Counted from the first letter of the stretch, positions 42,794 to 52,677 are shown. The stretch: 64,000 bases of DNA from Bacteroidales bacterium (GCA_013141385.1 JABFRB010000006.1:1-64000); one strand, 5' to 3'. Program-made: numbers and translations. Notes: generated from the letters alone by a model not told the origin.

Positions 42794-42880
42794 TGTAAAT
42801 ATTTAAAGAAATCAACTAAATTCATACAGTTTTAAATCACACTGAACAAGCAGCAAGTATCAAGTTATTAAATCGTTATC

Positions 42881-43468
42881 ATGAAAAAAGCATCTCTAAA
42901 CATATTGTACTTTGTGTTTATTGGTGGTTTATTAACCTTTTTTTTCGGTTGTAACTCCACTCCTATTCCAAAACCTCGTGGTTATTTTAGATTAGAATTT
43001 CCCGAAAAACAATACAAATCTTTCGATTCCATATTCCCTTACAAATTTTACTACCCTGTTTACGGAAAAGTTGTTATGGATAATCAAGTTGGTGCTGAAA
43101 AGTACTGGGTTAATATTGATTTCCCCGGATATAAAGCAAGAATTCATATAAGCTATAAATCGGTTAATGGGAATATCGATAACCTAATTGAAGATGTTAG
43201 AACTCTTGCTTACAAGCATACCATTAAGGCGGATGCAATTAATGAGAAAGTTTTTTCGAATCCAGAAAGAAAAGTATATGGCATACTCTATGATATTAAG
43301 GGTAATGCTGCTAGCTCATACCAATTCTATGTTACCGATTCAGTAAAGCATTTCCTTAGAGGAGCATTATACTTTAATGTTCATCCCAATAAGGATTCGT
43401 TATCCCCTGCAGTTGAATTTTTTGGTAAGGATATGAGATATTTAATAGAATCGCTTGAATGGAAATAG
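42881..43468 (+). CDS. gldD: Gliding motility lipoprotein GldD
   Basis: A 195-residue lipoprotein with a hydrophobic signal and lipobox FFFGC (Cys24), then the GldD signature PKPRGYFRLEFPEKQY and a beta-rich domain with YWVNIDFPGYKARIHISYK. GldD is required for gliding and type IX secretion in Flavobacterium, where it is encoded with GldE. Here no gldE lies between ssb and gldD. The PPTase gene follows after 12 nt, so the two are cotranscribed. Confidence 0.92.
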   Translation: MKKASLNILYFVFIGGLLTFFFGCNSTPIPKPRGYFRLEFPEKQYKSFDSIFPYKFYYPVYGKVVMDNQVGAEKYWVNIDFPGYKARIHISYKSVNGNIDNLIEDVRTLAYKHTIKADAINEKVFSNPERKVYGILYDIKGNAASSYQFYVTDSVKHFLRGALYFNVHPNKDSLSPAVEFFGKDMRYLIESLEWK

Positions 43469-43480
43469 AAATATTGTAAT

Positions 43481-44113
43481 ATGGGGCTATTTAGATTAGT
43501 TGAAGATGAGAACTCTCAAATTGCTCTTTGGGAAGTAATAGAATCTGAGCAAGAACTTAAAAATTTAACTGGTTTAGATTTAGAGAATATCTATGCATAC
43601 CCTCGTCGTAGGATGGAACGAATGGTAGTAAGGGCAATACTTAACCAGTTAAATCATTTTGAACCAGTAAATTATCATCCAAACGGCAGACCATATTATT
43701 CTGAGGGTAAACCTCATATCTCCATAAGTCATTCAGCAAAAATGGTTGCTGTAGGTTTTTGCCAAAACCTGAGCATTGGGGTTGATGTAGAACAAACAAA
43801 CCGAGATTTTAAAGCTGTTGCCCATAAATATATCACCAAAAAAGAGTTGAAATGGATTAATTTGGAGCATCAGAAATCGTTAGCATTGGCTTGGTGCATA
43901 AAGGAATCTATATATAAATTACCTTGGAAGGTAATTAAATGTTTTTCTACCGATATAAACATATTAGAGTTCGGAGAACTTTCCAATAGCGGAACTGTTA
44001 AGGTTAATGTAATTGACATGGATATTAATCATCACCTTGAGTTGAATTATCTTTTTTTTGACGAATTTTGTCTTTCGTGGGTATTAAATGATTTACAAAC
44101 AGCTGCTGATTAA
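43481..44113 (+). CDS. 4'-phosphopantetheinyl transferase superfamily protein
   Basis: A 210-residue cytoplasmic enzyme that attaches the CoA-derived phosphopantetheine arm to carrier proteins. Family motifs are NGRPYYSEGKPHISISHSAK, the Mg-binding GVDVEQ and WCIKESIYKLPWK. Its position after gldD is typical in Bacteroidota. The acceptor (fatty acid or secondary-metabolite carrier protein) cannot be told. One nucleotide separates its stop from the preferred start of the next gene. Confidence 0.9.
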   Translation: MGLFRLVEDENSQIALWEVIESEQELKNLTGLDLENIYAYPRRRMERMVVRAILNQLNHFEPVNYHPNGRPYYSEGKPHISISHSAKMVAVGFCQNLSIGVDVEQTNRDFKAVAHKYITKKELKWINLEHQKSLALAWCIKESIYKLPWKVIKCFSTDINILEFGELSNSGTVKVNVIDMDINHHLELNYLFFDEFCLSWVLNDLQTAAD

Positions 44114-44114
44114 T

Positions 44115-44834
44115 ATGATTTACAGTAAGATTATTGAATCTAGAGGGAAAGAGAAATTATTTGCATTACTTCTTGATCCTGATAAATGCAACCCTGAACA
44201 CCTTCGCAAGGTTTTACACATTGCCTCGCAAAGTAAAATATCTATGCTATTGGTTGGAGGTAGTTTGGTAAATACAGATATCAATAGTTTTGTTTCCAAA
44301 ATAAAAGCAGAATCTCAAATACCCGTTGTTTTATTTCCAGGAAATGCTATTCAATTTGCAAAAGGTGCTGATGCAATTCTACTTCTTTCGTTAATATCAG
44401 GAAGAAATTCAGATTTCCTAATTGGCAACCACGTTATAGTCTCAGGAGCAATCAAACGTAGTGGTATAGAAGTAATTCCAACTGGCTATTTACTTATCGA
44501 TGGGGGTGTTCAAACATCAGTTCAATACATGAGCAATACCATGCCTATCCCCGCTTCAAAGATTGATATTGCAGTTGCCACAGCAATAGCTGGAGAGCAA
44601 TTGGGTTTAAAAATGATTTATCTTGAAGCTGGAAGTGGTGCAAAATTCCCAGTACCAGTTGAAATGATAAGTGCAATTCGAAAAGAAATCAGCATTCCTT
44701 TGATTGTTGGAGGAGGTCTAAAATCACCCGAACAGATTAATTCGGCATGGGATGCAGGAGCCGATATGGTTGTTGTTGGAAATGCAATTGAAAATAATGT
44801 GGAGTTTGTATCTTCATTTTTTCAAACTAAATAA
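44115..44834 (+). CDS. Geranylgeranylglyceryl/heptaprenylglyceryl phosphate synthase family (PcrB-like)
   Basis: A 239-residue TIM-barrel prenyltransferase. Motifs seen are FALLLDPDKCN near the N-terminus, LVGGSLV, PVVLFPGNA, IYLEAGSGAKFPV and VGGGLKSPEQINSAWDAGAD with VVGNAIE at the phosphate-binding end. The family transfers a polyprenyl group to glycerol-1-phosphate; Bacteroidota homologs of the archaeal type exist, and their lipid product is not settled. The ATG at 44115 is preferred over one at 44088 that would overlap the PPTase. It is the last gene of a gldD-PPTase-synthase operon. Confidence 0.88.
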   Translation: MIYSKIIESRGKEKLFALLLDPDKCNPEHLRKVLHIASQSKISMLLVGGSLVNTDINSFVSKIKAESQIPVVLFPGNAIQFAKGADAILLLSLISGRNSDFLIGNHVIVSGAIKRSGIEVIPTGYLLIDGGVQTSVQYMSNTMPIPASKIDIAVATAIAGEQLGLKMIYLEAGSGAKFPVPVEMISAIRKEISIPLIVGGGLKSPEQINSAWDAGADMVVVGNAIENNVEFVSSFFQTK

Positions 44835-44883
44835 CTGCTTATTTTAAAGAGTGTTCATGTTTTTGCTATACTTAACTTTCAAA

Positions 44884-44920
44884 AAATAGAGAGTTTGTAT
44901 TAGTTACAAACCCTCTATTT
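44884..44920 (-). terminator. Terminator of the MBG-repeat gene
   Basis: An imperfect stem AAATAGAG..TTTGTA / TACAAA..CTCTATTT. Read on the minus strand it is followed by a run of six T, about 30 nt past the stop of the MBG-repeat gene. Confidence 0.6.
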
Positions 44921-44948
44921 CCAACCAAACCTATCTAGATATGAAAAC

Positions 44949-47900
44949 CTAATCTTTTAAAATTTTTGTTGAAACAAATTGATTCTCTTTAGTAACCACT
45001 CTTATAATATAATAACCCCTTTGAAGGCTTGAAATATTAATGGATACATTATTGATATTTTCAAAAACCTTATGTAGTACCTCTTGTCCATGGGTGCTAT
45101 AGATTAATATTTTCTTCATTGATTTCGCTGACTGAACATTAAGAATATCTACTACGGGGTTAGGATAAACCTTAATCACGATAAAATCAGCATTTTCAAT
45201 TCCTGTATTATTAGTTATTTCAAAATCAGCGGAAATAAATGAGATGCTATAATTAGAACCTGCTGTGAGCGTCCCTACTAAAATTGGATAACTTCCTACA
45301 GTTTCTCCGGTCACACGTGATAAAGCACCTGAAATAAGATCCCCCCCAATTAAACTGCCGTTAGTTATCAGGTATGTAAACACTGGGTCTTGCTCTCCCA
45401 CTTTCTTGGATTGACCAGAATTTGCAGTAATTTGAATTGATAATGGGGTAATATTTGCTGTTAGTGTAGGTTGTGTCAATGTATAGTTACCAATGGCGGT
45501 CCCGGTAATCGTCATGGATGGGATAACATTGATTCCAACTCCAGCATTGGATGAGGCAAAAGAACCTGTTGTTGCAGTAGCAAGAATCACATCCTCTAAG
45601 CCAACAATACCGCTAAGTGTACCGCCAACTATTGTTGCATTTGTGTTTCCATCGTAAACCTTATTCTGGGCATTTGCTCCAGTAATTGTAAGTGCTTTTG
45701 CAGTGATATTCGCCAAAAGTGTTGGTTGTATTAACGCATAGTTGCCGATGGCTGTACCTGTAATTGTCATGGATGATGCGATGCCTATCCCCACACCAAC
45801 ATTTGGGGAAGAGAATGTACCTGTTGTGGCAATGGCAAGGCTCACATCCTCCGAGCCAACAATACCGCTGAGTGTACCGCCAACTATTGTTGCGCTTGTG
45901 TTTCCATCGTAAACCTTATTCTGTGCGGTTGTCCCAGTAACTGTAAGTATTTTAGCAGTAATACTTGCTGAGAGCGTGGGTTGTGTTAACGTGTAGTTAC
46001 CAATGGCTGTACCTGTAATTGTCATGAATGGGGTAACGTTTATTCCCACGCCAACATTGGATGTAGCAAACGTACCTGTTGTTGCAGTAGCAAGGATCAC
46101 ATCCTCCAAGTTAACAATACCGCTGAGTGTACCGCCAACAATTGTTGCGCTTGTGTTTCCATCGTAAACCTTATTCTGTGCAGTTGCCCCTGTTACCGTT
46201 AGAACTTTGGCTGTGATATTTGCTAAGAGAGTGGGTTGTGTTAACGTATAATTGCCGATGGCTGTACCTGTAATTGTCATGGATGGGGTAACGTTTATTC
46301 CCACACCAATATTGGATATCGCAAACGTACCTGTTGTTGCAGTAGCAAGGATCACATCCTCCATGTTAACGATACCACTGAGTGTACCGCCAACAATTGT
46401 TGCGCTTGTGTTTCCATCGTAAACCTTATTCTGTGCGGTTGCCCCTGTTACCGTTAGAACTTTGGCTGTGATATTTGCTAAGAGAGTGGGTTGTGTTAAC
46501 GTGTAGTTGTCGATGGCTGTACCTGTAATTGTCATGGATGGGGTAACGTTTATTCCCACACCAATATTGGATATCACAAACGTACCTGTTGTTGCAGTAG
46601 CAAGGATCACATCCTCTAGGTTAACGATACCACTGAGTGTACCGCCAACAATTGTTGCGCTTGTGTTTCCATCGTAAACCTTATTCTGTGCGGTTGCCCC
46701 TGTTACCGTTAGAACTTTGGCTGTGATATTGGCAGAGAGAGTAGGTTGTGTAACTAAATATTTCCATGATTGTGTTCCTACAAGCGTTACAGTTGGAGTA
46801 ATAGAAATTCCTACACCCTTATTTTTCGATGAAAAAGTTCCAACTATAGGCATTTCAATAGATACATCATCAGAATTAATTACACCAGTTAATGATCCTC
46901 CAGTAATCAAAGCATCAAAATTTCCATCATAGGGTTTATTAGATGCAACTGCATCTATTACGGACAATTGCTTTTTACTTACATTAAATGATTGTAAAAC
47001 CTGAGGTGCAGCAGAATAAATTGCATCTCCTGTTTGATCCGCATATATAGTTACTAGTCCAACACCTACTATACTTACCTGACTACCAGTTATAGTTGCT
47101 ATTGAAGTATTGCCACTCGTAAATGTTACCGTTAATCCAGAAGTCGCAGTTGCAGATAATCCAAAATCTAAATCTCCATATGTCTTGTCAACAAGAATAT
47201 TAAATGTAATTGTTTGAGGAGTTTTGGTTGAACTTGTAGTAAAGGAATATTCTGCACCATAACCTATTTGTCCTAAATTATTAATAGCGTATGCCCTTAT
47301 GTAATATTTAGTATCAGAAGTTAACCCTAAAACAGTAGAAGTATAATCTCCAGTACCTATTCCATCATCCGTTTTACTATTGGAAGTTGTAGGCGAGCTA
47401 GAAGTATTCCAACAAACACCGCGATTAGTTATTGAACTACCATTACCTAATCCACCTACATTGCAATCCACTTTTGCTCCCGTTTCTGTTATATTATAAG
47501 GGGTATTAGTAGTAACAGCGGGTAGTGTAGGACTCCAGTAATTAACAAGTTGAAAACTCCCTGGCCAAGAACCATAAGTACCTGATGTAATTCCATTATT
47601 ATCGCACCCTACGTATGAGCCTAATCCCGGTAAAACTTTTACCTGAACAACCCATTGTTCGCCTAAAGTCAAGCCCCAGAAATGCACAATTGCAGTTCCA
47701 ATATTCGAATTGTCAGTATAAGAAAATGGGGTGTTGCACCCTCCCCAAACATTTCCACTATTTGTTGCTGTAACCAAAAAATAGTAAGAAGTATAATCAT
47801 CTCCCCTGTAGCTAACCATATTTCCAGGATCGGCTAATGCTGTTGTTTGTGCAGAGGAATAGATAGGTAAAATTAATAGCATTAAGAAAAATATTAATGC

Positions 47901-47966
47901 TATGTATAATTTACTTGAAGCAATAACTCGCTTAATAAGTCTGTAATCTTTTTCTATTTTCTCCAT
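44949..47966 (-). CDS. T9SS-exported protein with tandem MBG/YDG repeats
   Basis: A 1005-residue protein from the ATG at 47966; the TM-like signal sequence is preceded by a charged stretch of about 18 residues and ends near SSAQ. The N-terminal module is followed by a fibronectin-like segment (TKYYIRAYAINNLG). Six 85-residue MBG/YDG repeats follow, each with NKVYDGNTSATIVGGTLSG-type sequence, then a variant MBG_2 module (KVGEQDPVFTYLITNGSLIG). The T9SS sorting domain is VYPNPVVDILNVQS...GYYIIRVVTKENQ. The middle repeats are almost identical in DNA. A rod-like surface stalk or adhesin is inferred. Confidence 0.87.
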   Translation of the reverse strand: MEKIEKDYRLIKRVIASSKLYIALIFFLMLLILPIYSSAQTTALADPGNMVSYRGDDYTSYYFLVTATNSGNVWGGCNTPFSYTDNSNIGTAIVHFWGLTLGEQWVVQVKVLPGLGSYVGCDNNGITSGTYGSWPGSFQLVNYWSPTLPAVTTNTPYNITETGAKVDCNVGGLGNGSSITNRGVCWNTSSSPTTSNSKTDDGIGTGDYTSTVLGLTSDTKYYIRAYAINNLGQIGYGAEYSFTTSSTKTPQTITFNILVDKTYGDLDFGLSATATSGLTVTFTSGNTSIATITGSQVSIVGVGLVTIYADQTGDAIYSAAPQVLQSFNVSKKQLSVIDAVASNKPYDGNFDALITGGSLTGVINSDDVSIEMPIVGTFSSKNKGVGISITPTVTLVGTQSWKYLVTQPTLSANITAKVLTVTGATAQNKVYDGNTSATIVGGTLSGIVNLEDVILATATTGTFVISNIGVGINVTPSMTITGTAIDNYTLTQPTLLANITAKVLTVTGATAQNKVYDGNTSATIVGGTLSGIVNMEDVILATATTGTFAISNIGVGINVTPSMTITGTAIGNYTLTQPTLLANITAKVLTVTGATAQNKVYDGNTSATIVGGTLSGIVNLEDVILATATTGTFATSNVGVGINVTPFMTITGTAIGNYTLTQPTLSASITAKILTVTGTTAQNKVYDGNTSATIVGGTLSGIVGSEDVSLAIATTGTFSSPNVGVGIGIASSMTITGTAIGNYALIQPTLLANITAKALTITGANAQNKVYDGNTNATIVGGTLSGIVGLEDVILATATTGSFASSNAGVGINVIPSMTITGTAIGNYTLTQPTLTANITPLSIQITANSGQSKKVGEQDPVFTYLITNGSLIGGDLISGALSRVTGETVGSYPILVGTLTAGSNYSISFISADFEITNNTGIENADFIVIKVYPNPVVDILNVQSAKSMKKILIYSTHGQEVLHKVFENINNVSINISSLQRGYYIIRVVTKENQFVSTKILKD
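45480..46740. repeat. Near-identical 255-bp tandem repeats within the MBG gene
   Basis: Identical blocks recur at 255-bp spacing, for example GTTACCGTTAGAACTTTGGC at about 46194, 46449 and 46704. The three central units differ at only a few positions, while the outer ones are more diverged. Confidence 0.9.
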
Positions 47967-48312
47967 GGTACTAGTTTTTTTTTTGAAATTTACAAGGAAT
48001 TCTAGCAATAGAATGTCTTATACACTCAAAATGAACCAACTAAAGTTAGTGTGAAGAATAGAGAAAAGATTACTATTAAGGATGTTTCTAATTACTGAAA
48101 AGAGTGATTTAACTCATCTTTTCATAAATAATAGATGTTTCATAAATAATTAAAGATGATATATTTATGGATTTTAAAAATGAAGGGTATTTTAATTCCA
48201 AGTTTGTATTTAGAAAAAATGCTCTAACAATAAATCTTAGGTAAATCTTATGGCAAATTCTTTTCAGAGATAGCCTTACTTAAGCAATCAAAATCCAGAA
48301 ATTAGAAATAAA
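47967..48312. other. Intergenic region, nothing identified
   Basis: About 350 nt of A/T-rich DNA upstream of the MBG-repeat gene and downstream of the next gene. No clear promoter, terminator or ORF was recognised. Confidence 0.45.
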
Positions 48313-49959
48313 TTATTCAATCAACTCCTTAATCGGATTCCCAGTAGCTCCATTTGGCCAAGTAATACCTATTAAAGTTGATAGGGTTGGAGAAATATCT
48401 GTCATATTTACAGGAGAGAGTATTGAACGACGCTTAATCTTCCACCCATACCAAATAAGCGGAACATGAACATCATAGCTATAAGCTGAATTTCCAGATG
48501 TAATGCCACCATTACTTTCAACCCAACCTGGTTCAAGGTTTATTATAACATCACCTGATCTGCGCTGATTATAGCTATTCTGAAACTTTTCAAATATTCC
48601 TGTTGTAAAATTCGAACTTTGAAGTGTACTCCCGGTTATGGCATTAGAAACTCCAGAAAATTCAAGCATAAAATCTGCAATTTTTTGTTGAAAATCGGCA
48701 AGTTTCAAATTTGAATCCTCAATTAAGCGACGATTTAGATAAATTTGTTTTTCGTAGTATGCTGTAACCCAACTCCCTTGCCCATAAATAGCTTTAAGGT
48801 AACTTCCGAGTAAGGCCATCGCCTTTTTAGGATCAAAATAGCCCCCAGGTATTTTCGATTTTTCAAGATATGCTGGAGTTGAAGCAATTCCCTGATCGGA
48901 TGTTAGAACAACCAAAATATTCTCTCGTCCAACAGATTGGGATACAAATTGTAAAAAATGAGCAAGTTCCTTATCGAGTTTTATGTAAGTATCTTCAACC
49001 TCAATGGACTGGGGGCCATACTTATAACTAATGTTTCGATTAGCGGAAAATGTTACAGCAAGCAAATCAGTATGATCATCTGCGCCTAAATTCTCACCCA
49101 CGATTGATGCAATGGCAAAATCTTTTGCAAGTAGGTTTCCATAAGGTGTCTCTAGCAGAGATGAATATGTTAATGTTGGGTTTTTTTTAAGGATTACCCC
49201 GTCCCACATCGATTTTAACTTATCAATCAACTTCTTTTTAACCTCTGGTGCTTTAATTTTATTTGTATCGGCTTCATCGTAGGTATTTATTGGCTTTGAA
49301 GCATTCCACTCTCTATCAGCATATAAATTTGCAAATTTTTTAGTATTAAAGGTGTCTGCCCAAGCAGGCAAGGTTGACATAAAAAATGAACTTGACACCC
49401 AATTCCCCTTTTCAGCATCAAACCAAAATGCACCAGTTGGATTATGACCAGTAGTCAGAATTGAGGAACCCGGATCAAGAGAAATGCCAATAACCTTTGA
49501 TAATGGATCGTACAAATTCAGTTCATCACCAAATGTGCTTGTTATTATATTTTTGGGTGAAAATTTTCCACTAAAAAAACTACCACCAACAGTGTTAACT
49601 TTTTCATCTGCAACTGCATCAATTGCATCGCCACTTGATATTCGATACCACTTGTTTGAGATAATTCCATGAACCATTGGATTTGCACCAGTTGATATTG
49701 TTGCTAGTCCAGGGTATGATTGAGTTAACAAATAGTTATATCTGGCATTTTTGCAAAAAGCACCCTCGTTCACTAATAATTTAAACCCTCCATCACCAAA
49801 TTTATCCCAATAACGATGAATATAATCGTATCGCATCTGGCTAACAATTATTTCAACTATCAATCTTGGTTTCTCAGAGGGAATAGACATTCTTTGTTGA
49901 GAAAATCCAGTATTTACCAACCCTACAAAAACTAAAATACTAATTAACGTTTTATTCAT
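48313..49959 (-). CDS. Alkaline-phosphatase-superfamily protein with degenerate metal site
   Basis: A 548-residue secreted protein (signal 1-20, ending GFSQ). It follows the PafA/nucleotide-pyrophosphatase fold throughout: EIIVSQMRYDYIHRYWDKFG, a nucleophile region YLLTQSYPGLATISTGANP, KYGPQSIEVEDTYIKLD, LTSDQGIAS and SYDVHVPLIWYG. By alignment from memory with PafA, the metal ligands are Ser40 for Asp, Arg308 for Asp, Tyr312 for His, Gln356 for His and Ser488 for His; only Asp355 remains, with Ser81 at the nucleophile position. It is therefore probably not a metal-dependent phosphatase. No T9SS sorting domain is seen, so a periplasmic location is likely. Role unknown. Confidence 0.78.
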   Translation of the reverse strand: MNKTLISILVFVGLVNTGFSQQRMSIPSEKPRLIVEIIVSQMRYDYIHRYWDKFGDGGFKLLVNEGAFCKNARYNYLLTQSYPGLATISTGANPMVHGIISNKWYRISSGDAIDAVADEKVNTVGGSFFSGKFSPKNIITSTFGDELNLYDPLSKVIGISLDPGSSILTTGHNPTGAFWFDAEKGNWVSSSFFMSTLPAWADTFNTKKFANLYADREWNASKPINTYDEADTNKIKAPEVKKKLIDKLKSMWDGVILKKNPTLTYSSLLETPYGNLLAKDFAIASIVGENLGADDHTDLLAVTFSANRNISYKYGPQSIEVEDTYIKLDKELAHFLQFVSQSVGRENILVVLTSDQGIASTPAYLEKSKIPGGYFDPKKAMALLGSYLKAIYGQGSWVTAYYEKQIYLNRRLIEDSNLKLADFQQKIADFMLEFSGVSNAITGSTLQSSNFTTGIFEKFQNSYNQRRSGDVIINLEPGWVESNGGITSGNSAYSYDVHVPLIWYGWKIKRRSILSPVNMTDISPTLSTLIGITWPNGATGNPIKELIE

Positions 49960-49972
49960 ATATAAAAAATTA

Positions 49973-50002
49973 AAGGGTGCTTAAACTATTTTAAGCACCC
50001 TT
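49973..50002 (-). terminator. Terminator of the M14 carboxypeptidase gene
   Basis: AAGGGTGCTTAA (49973-49984) and TTAAGCACCCTT (49991-50002) form a perfect 12-bp stem with a 6-nt loop. On the minus strand it is followed by a T-rich tract 26 nt beyond the M14 stop. Confidence 0.75.
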
Positions 50003-50027
50003 ACAAAAATATCAAAAAAACTATTGA

Positions 50028-52643
50028 TTACTTTATATGCACTATTATCTGTGAAAATGTTTTTTTATCTACATTCAAAACAACAATGTAGCTACCTGCA
50101 TTCAAACTACTTGAATATCCAGACCAAGTGATGGTATTTAATCCCTCATGATACAATCCATCTGCAATTATAGCAATTTTACGACCATCCATTGAGTAGA
50201 CTGAAAGATTGATATTAGAAGGCTTTTCGAGGTCAAACTGAAAATTGATATTATTGTTAAAAGGATTTGGCCAAGAGTAAAGAAGGTTTTTACTAGCATC
50301 AATTTCTAAAACACCAACAGGTGTTAACTCAACATTGATGCTTTTATTTTCCAAAACATCAACCTGACTAGTAATGCCGTGATAGCCTGTTAAACTTACC
50401 GAATAGTTATATCCCATACCATAAACAACATTACTAAAAGATGTCGACCCACTTATATCGGTTTGTTGACTTAAACTATTAAAATCAATAGTGGCATTTG
50501 CAACAGGGAGTCCTTGGTTACTGACATTGAATATTACATTGTACAAGGGTAGTAGTTCAATTGCAATATTTTTATCACTTGTTAAATCAACCTGTCCTAT
50601 CACTGATTTATAGCCTAACTTGCTCACAGTATAACCATACCCATTACCATTCGGAATATCAGGAAACGATACTGTTCCATCTATACCAGTTTGTTTTATC
50701 GTTCCATTAAAATCAACATTTGCATCAACGATTGCGACGCCCAACAGTTTAACTGTAAATATTACAGAATATGTAATTGGAGACAAATCAATATCTATTG
50801 TTTTATTGGTAGAAACATCGGTTTGAGTTGATTGCGTAACATATCCGGTTTTACTTACGGTATAATTATAGCCAATTCCTTGTGGAATATTTGCAAAAAC
50901 GATAGTTCCATTTGATGGAGTCTGTTGTTCAATTCCATTAAAAATAATAGTTGCGTTGGCAACTGGCAAAGATTGATGTGTCACATTAAAAGTTACAGAA
51001 TACACAGTTGTTGCATCAGGAACTAAATCAACATTGAAGGTTTTATTATCAGTAACATTGAACTGACCGATAGCTGTATGGTAACCGCTTAAACTAATAG
51101 TATAACCATAACCAGTTCCCTCTGGGATATTTGTAAATATGGCTAATCCACTTGATGAAGTAAGTTTATCAACACCATTGAAATGTACATTCGCATTTAG
51201 TACTGGTGAATTAAGGTGATTCACACTAAAGGTAACTGTATACTCAGGGATTAACGTAATATTTTTTATAACGCTGGCCTCCCAATCATTTACTACAACA
51301 TTTTGTGTTTGAGAAATATACCCGGGAGCCGAATACGTAACCTGCCAAGTACCTGGTTCAATAGGCCGAGCATAAAACCCAGTTGTTTGGCTAGAGTATA
51401 TATAAGAGCTGTCTGCATCGTGTCCAGAAATAAATACTTTAGCCTTAACAGGGTTTCCTGATGTATTGGTGATAATTCCATTAAACCCTTTTGTCGCCGA
51501 TTCTAAATACCCAAGCAGAGCTGCTTTATTATAGTTCCAAAAGTTTGGCAACAAATTGGATGATGGTGTTTTTGCCATTGACAATTCAATTGTAACCTCC
51601 TTACAATGATGCCACCAGTTCATATAATCTTGCCGACCTCCAGCAACAACATACCAATCGCCACCATTGGTAATACCATTAATATTTACATCAGTAAAAT
51701 AGCCCACGGAGCCATTAGCCTGAACTGAATCTGCATACAATTTTGAAAAATTGATAAACCAGTTATTGTCTGGATGAATTTTCGATGAACTAATCCAAGT
51801 ATCCCAAGGATAATTAACCACCTCCGAACCACCATGAAAATTCGCAGAGACAGTAAAGTGCCTTAAGGAGGCAAAGTTCATCATAATTTGGGTTTCTGGT
51901 GTCCATGCTCCATTTGGATGATCACCTAATCTTGGATCTGGAAAATTACGGTTAATATCCACATAATTTGCATTGTATCTTATTGCACCCGAAACAGTGT
52001 TGTCTCCTCCCATGTATGTTCCATCAGGGTTTGCATCTGGATTTATGTAGATGACCATGCTATTCAGCATCGAAGTGATTTGTGTATCAATAGAATATCT
52101 AGAAAGCATATAATCGATTAATCTTAGCATCAAGATATACCCTGTTGTCTCATCGCCATGCATGGTGCTGGTATAGAAAACCTCAACTTCTGGTTCTTCA
52201 ACAGTTACATTATTTGAAATTTTAACTACATATAATTTATGTCCGTTGGTAGTTGTTCCTATAGAATCAAGTTTGCAAATAGATGGGTAATCCTGCTCAA
52301 ACTTCTTCATCATCGTACGATAAACCTCATAGGTAGGATATCTATCCCAGTTTGCCATCTGGTCAATTGTTGTTGCCATACTAATGGACTTTGTGTTTAA
52401 GGTAGATGGATGTGGGAGAAGAATGTACTTGTAGCCAAGCTTTTCAAACCTTTTTAGCTCATCGCTATTTGCATAAGCGTATACAGTATCATGGCGAATC
52501 CTATCAATAGAAATTATACGAGTAATAACAGTATTTATAGTATTTTTATTGGATTCAATAAATCTAAAAAAGAACTCATTTTGTTGACTCTTTGCTGATA
52601 AGAAAAAAAAGAATACAAATACTATAATACCAAGTTTTTTCAT
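50028..52643 (-). CDS. T9SS-exported zinc carboxypeptidase (M14) with repeated regulatory-like domains
   Basis: An 871-residue protein from the ATG at 52643, where the signal peptide MKKLGIIVFVFFFFLSAKSQ starts. The M14 domain (about 95-370) has zinc ligands His162 and Glu165 in STMHGDETTG and His270 in SANFHGGSE, with substrate-type Arg in VDINRNFPDP and catalytic Glu353 in VTIELSMAKTP, so it looks active. One carboxypeptidase-regulatory-like domain and about five similar 75-residue beta modules follow (each with GxGYxYTVSxxGY). A T9SS sorting domain (SWPNPFNNNINFQF ... LNAGSYIVVLNVDKKTFSQ) ends it. It probably trims peptides outside the cell. Confidence 0.9.
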   Translation of the reverse strand: MKKLGIIVFVFFFFLSAKSQQNEFFFRFIESNKNTINTVITRIISIDRIRHDTVYAYANSDELKRFEKLGYKYILLPHPSTLNTKSISMATTIDQMANWDRYPTYEVYRTMMKKFEQDYPSICKLDSIGTTTNGHKLYVVKISNNVTVEEPEVEVFYTSTMHGDETTGYILMLRLIDYMLSRYSIDTQITSMLNSMVIYINPDANPDGTYMGGDNTVSGAIRYNANYVDINRNFPDPRLGDHPNGAWTPETQIMMNFASLRHFTVSANFHGGSEVVNYPWDTWISSSKIHPDNNWFINFSKLYADSVQANGSVGYFTDVNINGITNGGDWYVVAGGRQDYMNWWHHCKEVTIELSMAKTPSSNLLPNFWNYNKAALLGYLESATKGFNGIITNTSGNPVKAKVFISGHDADSSYIYSSQTTGFYARPIEPGTWQVTYSAPGYISQTQNVVVNDWEASVIKNITLIPEYTVTFSVNHLNSPVLNANVHFNGVDKLTSSSGLAIFTNIPEGTGYGYTISLSGYHTAIGQFNVTDNKTFNVDLVPDATTVYSVTFNVTHQSLPVANATIIFNGIEQQTPSNGTIVFANIPQGIGYNYTVSKTGYVTQSTQTDVSTNKTIDIDLSPITYSVIFTVKLLGVAIVDANVDFNGTIKQTGIDGTVSFPDIPNGNGYGYTVSKLGYKSVIGQVDLTSDKNIAIELLPLYNVIFNVSNQGLPVANATIDFNSLSQQTDISGSTSFSNVVYGMGYNYSVSLTGYHGITSQVDVLENKSINVELTPVGVLEIDASKNLLYSWPNPFNNNINFQFDLEKPSNINLSVYSMDGRKIAIIADGLYHEGLNTITWSGYSSSLNAGSYIVVLNVDKKTFSQIIVHIK

Positions 52644-52669
52644 AATCTTCTTTAGTAGCAAGTAATTTA

Positions 52670-52677
52670 CAAATTTA
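52670..52677 (-). promoter_or_regulatory. Possible -7 element of the M14 gene
   Basis: CAAATTTA (minus strand TAAATTTG) lies 26 nt upstream of the ATG; no clear -33. Confidence 0.35.
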
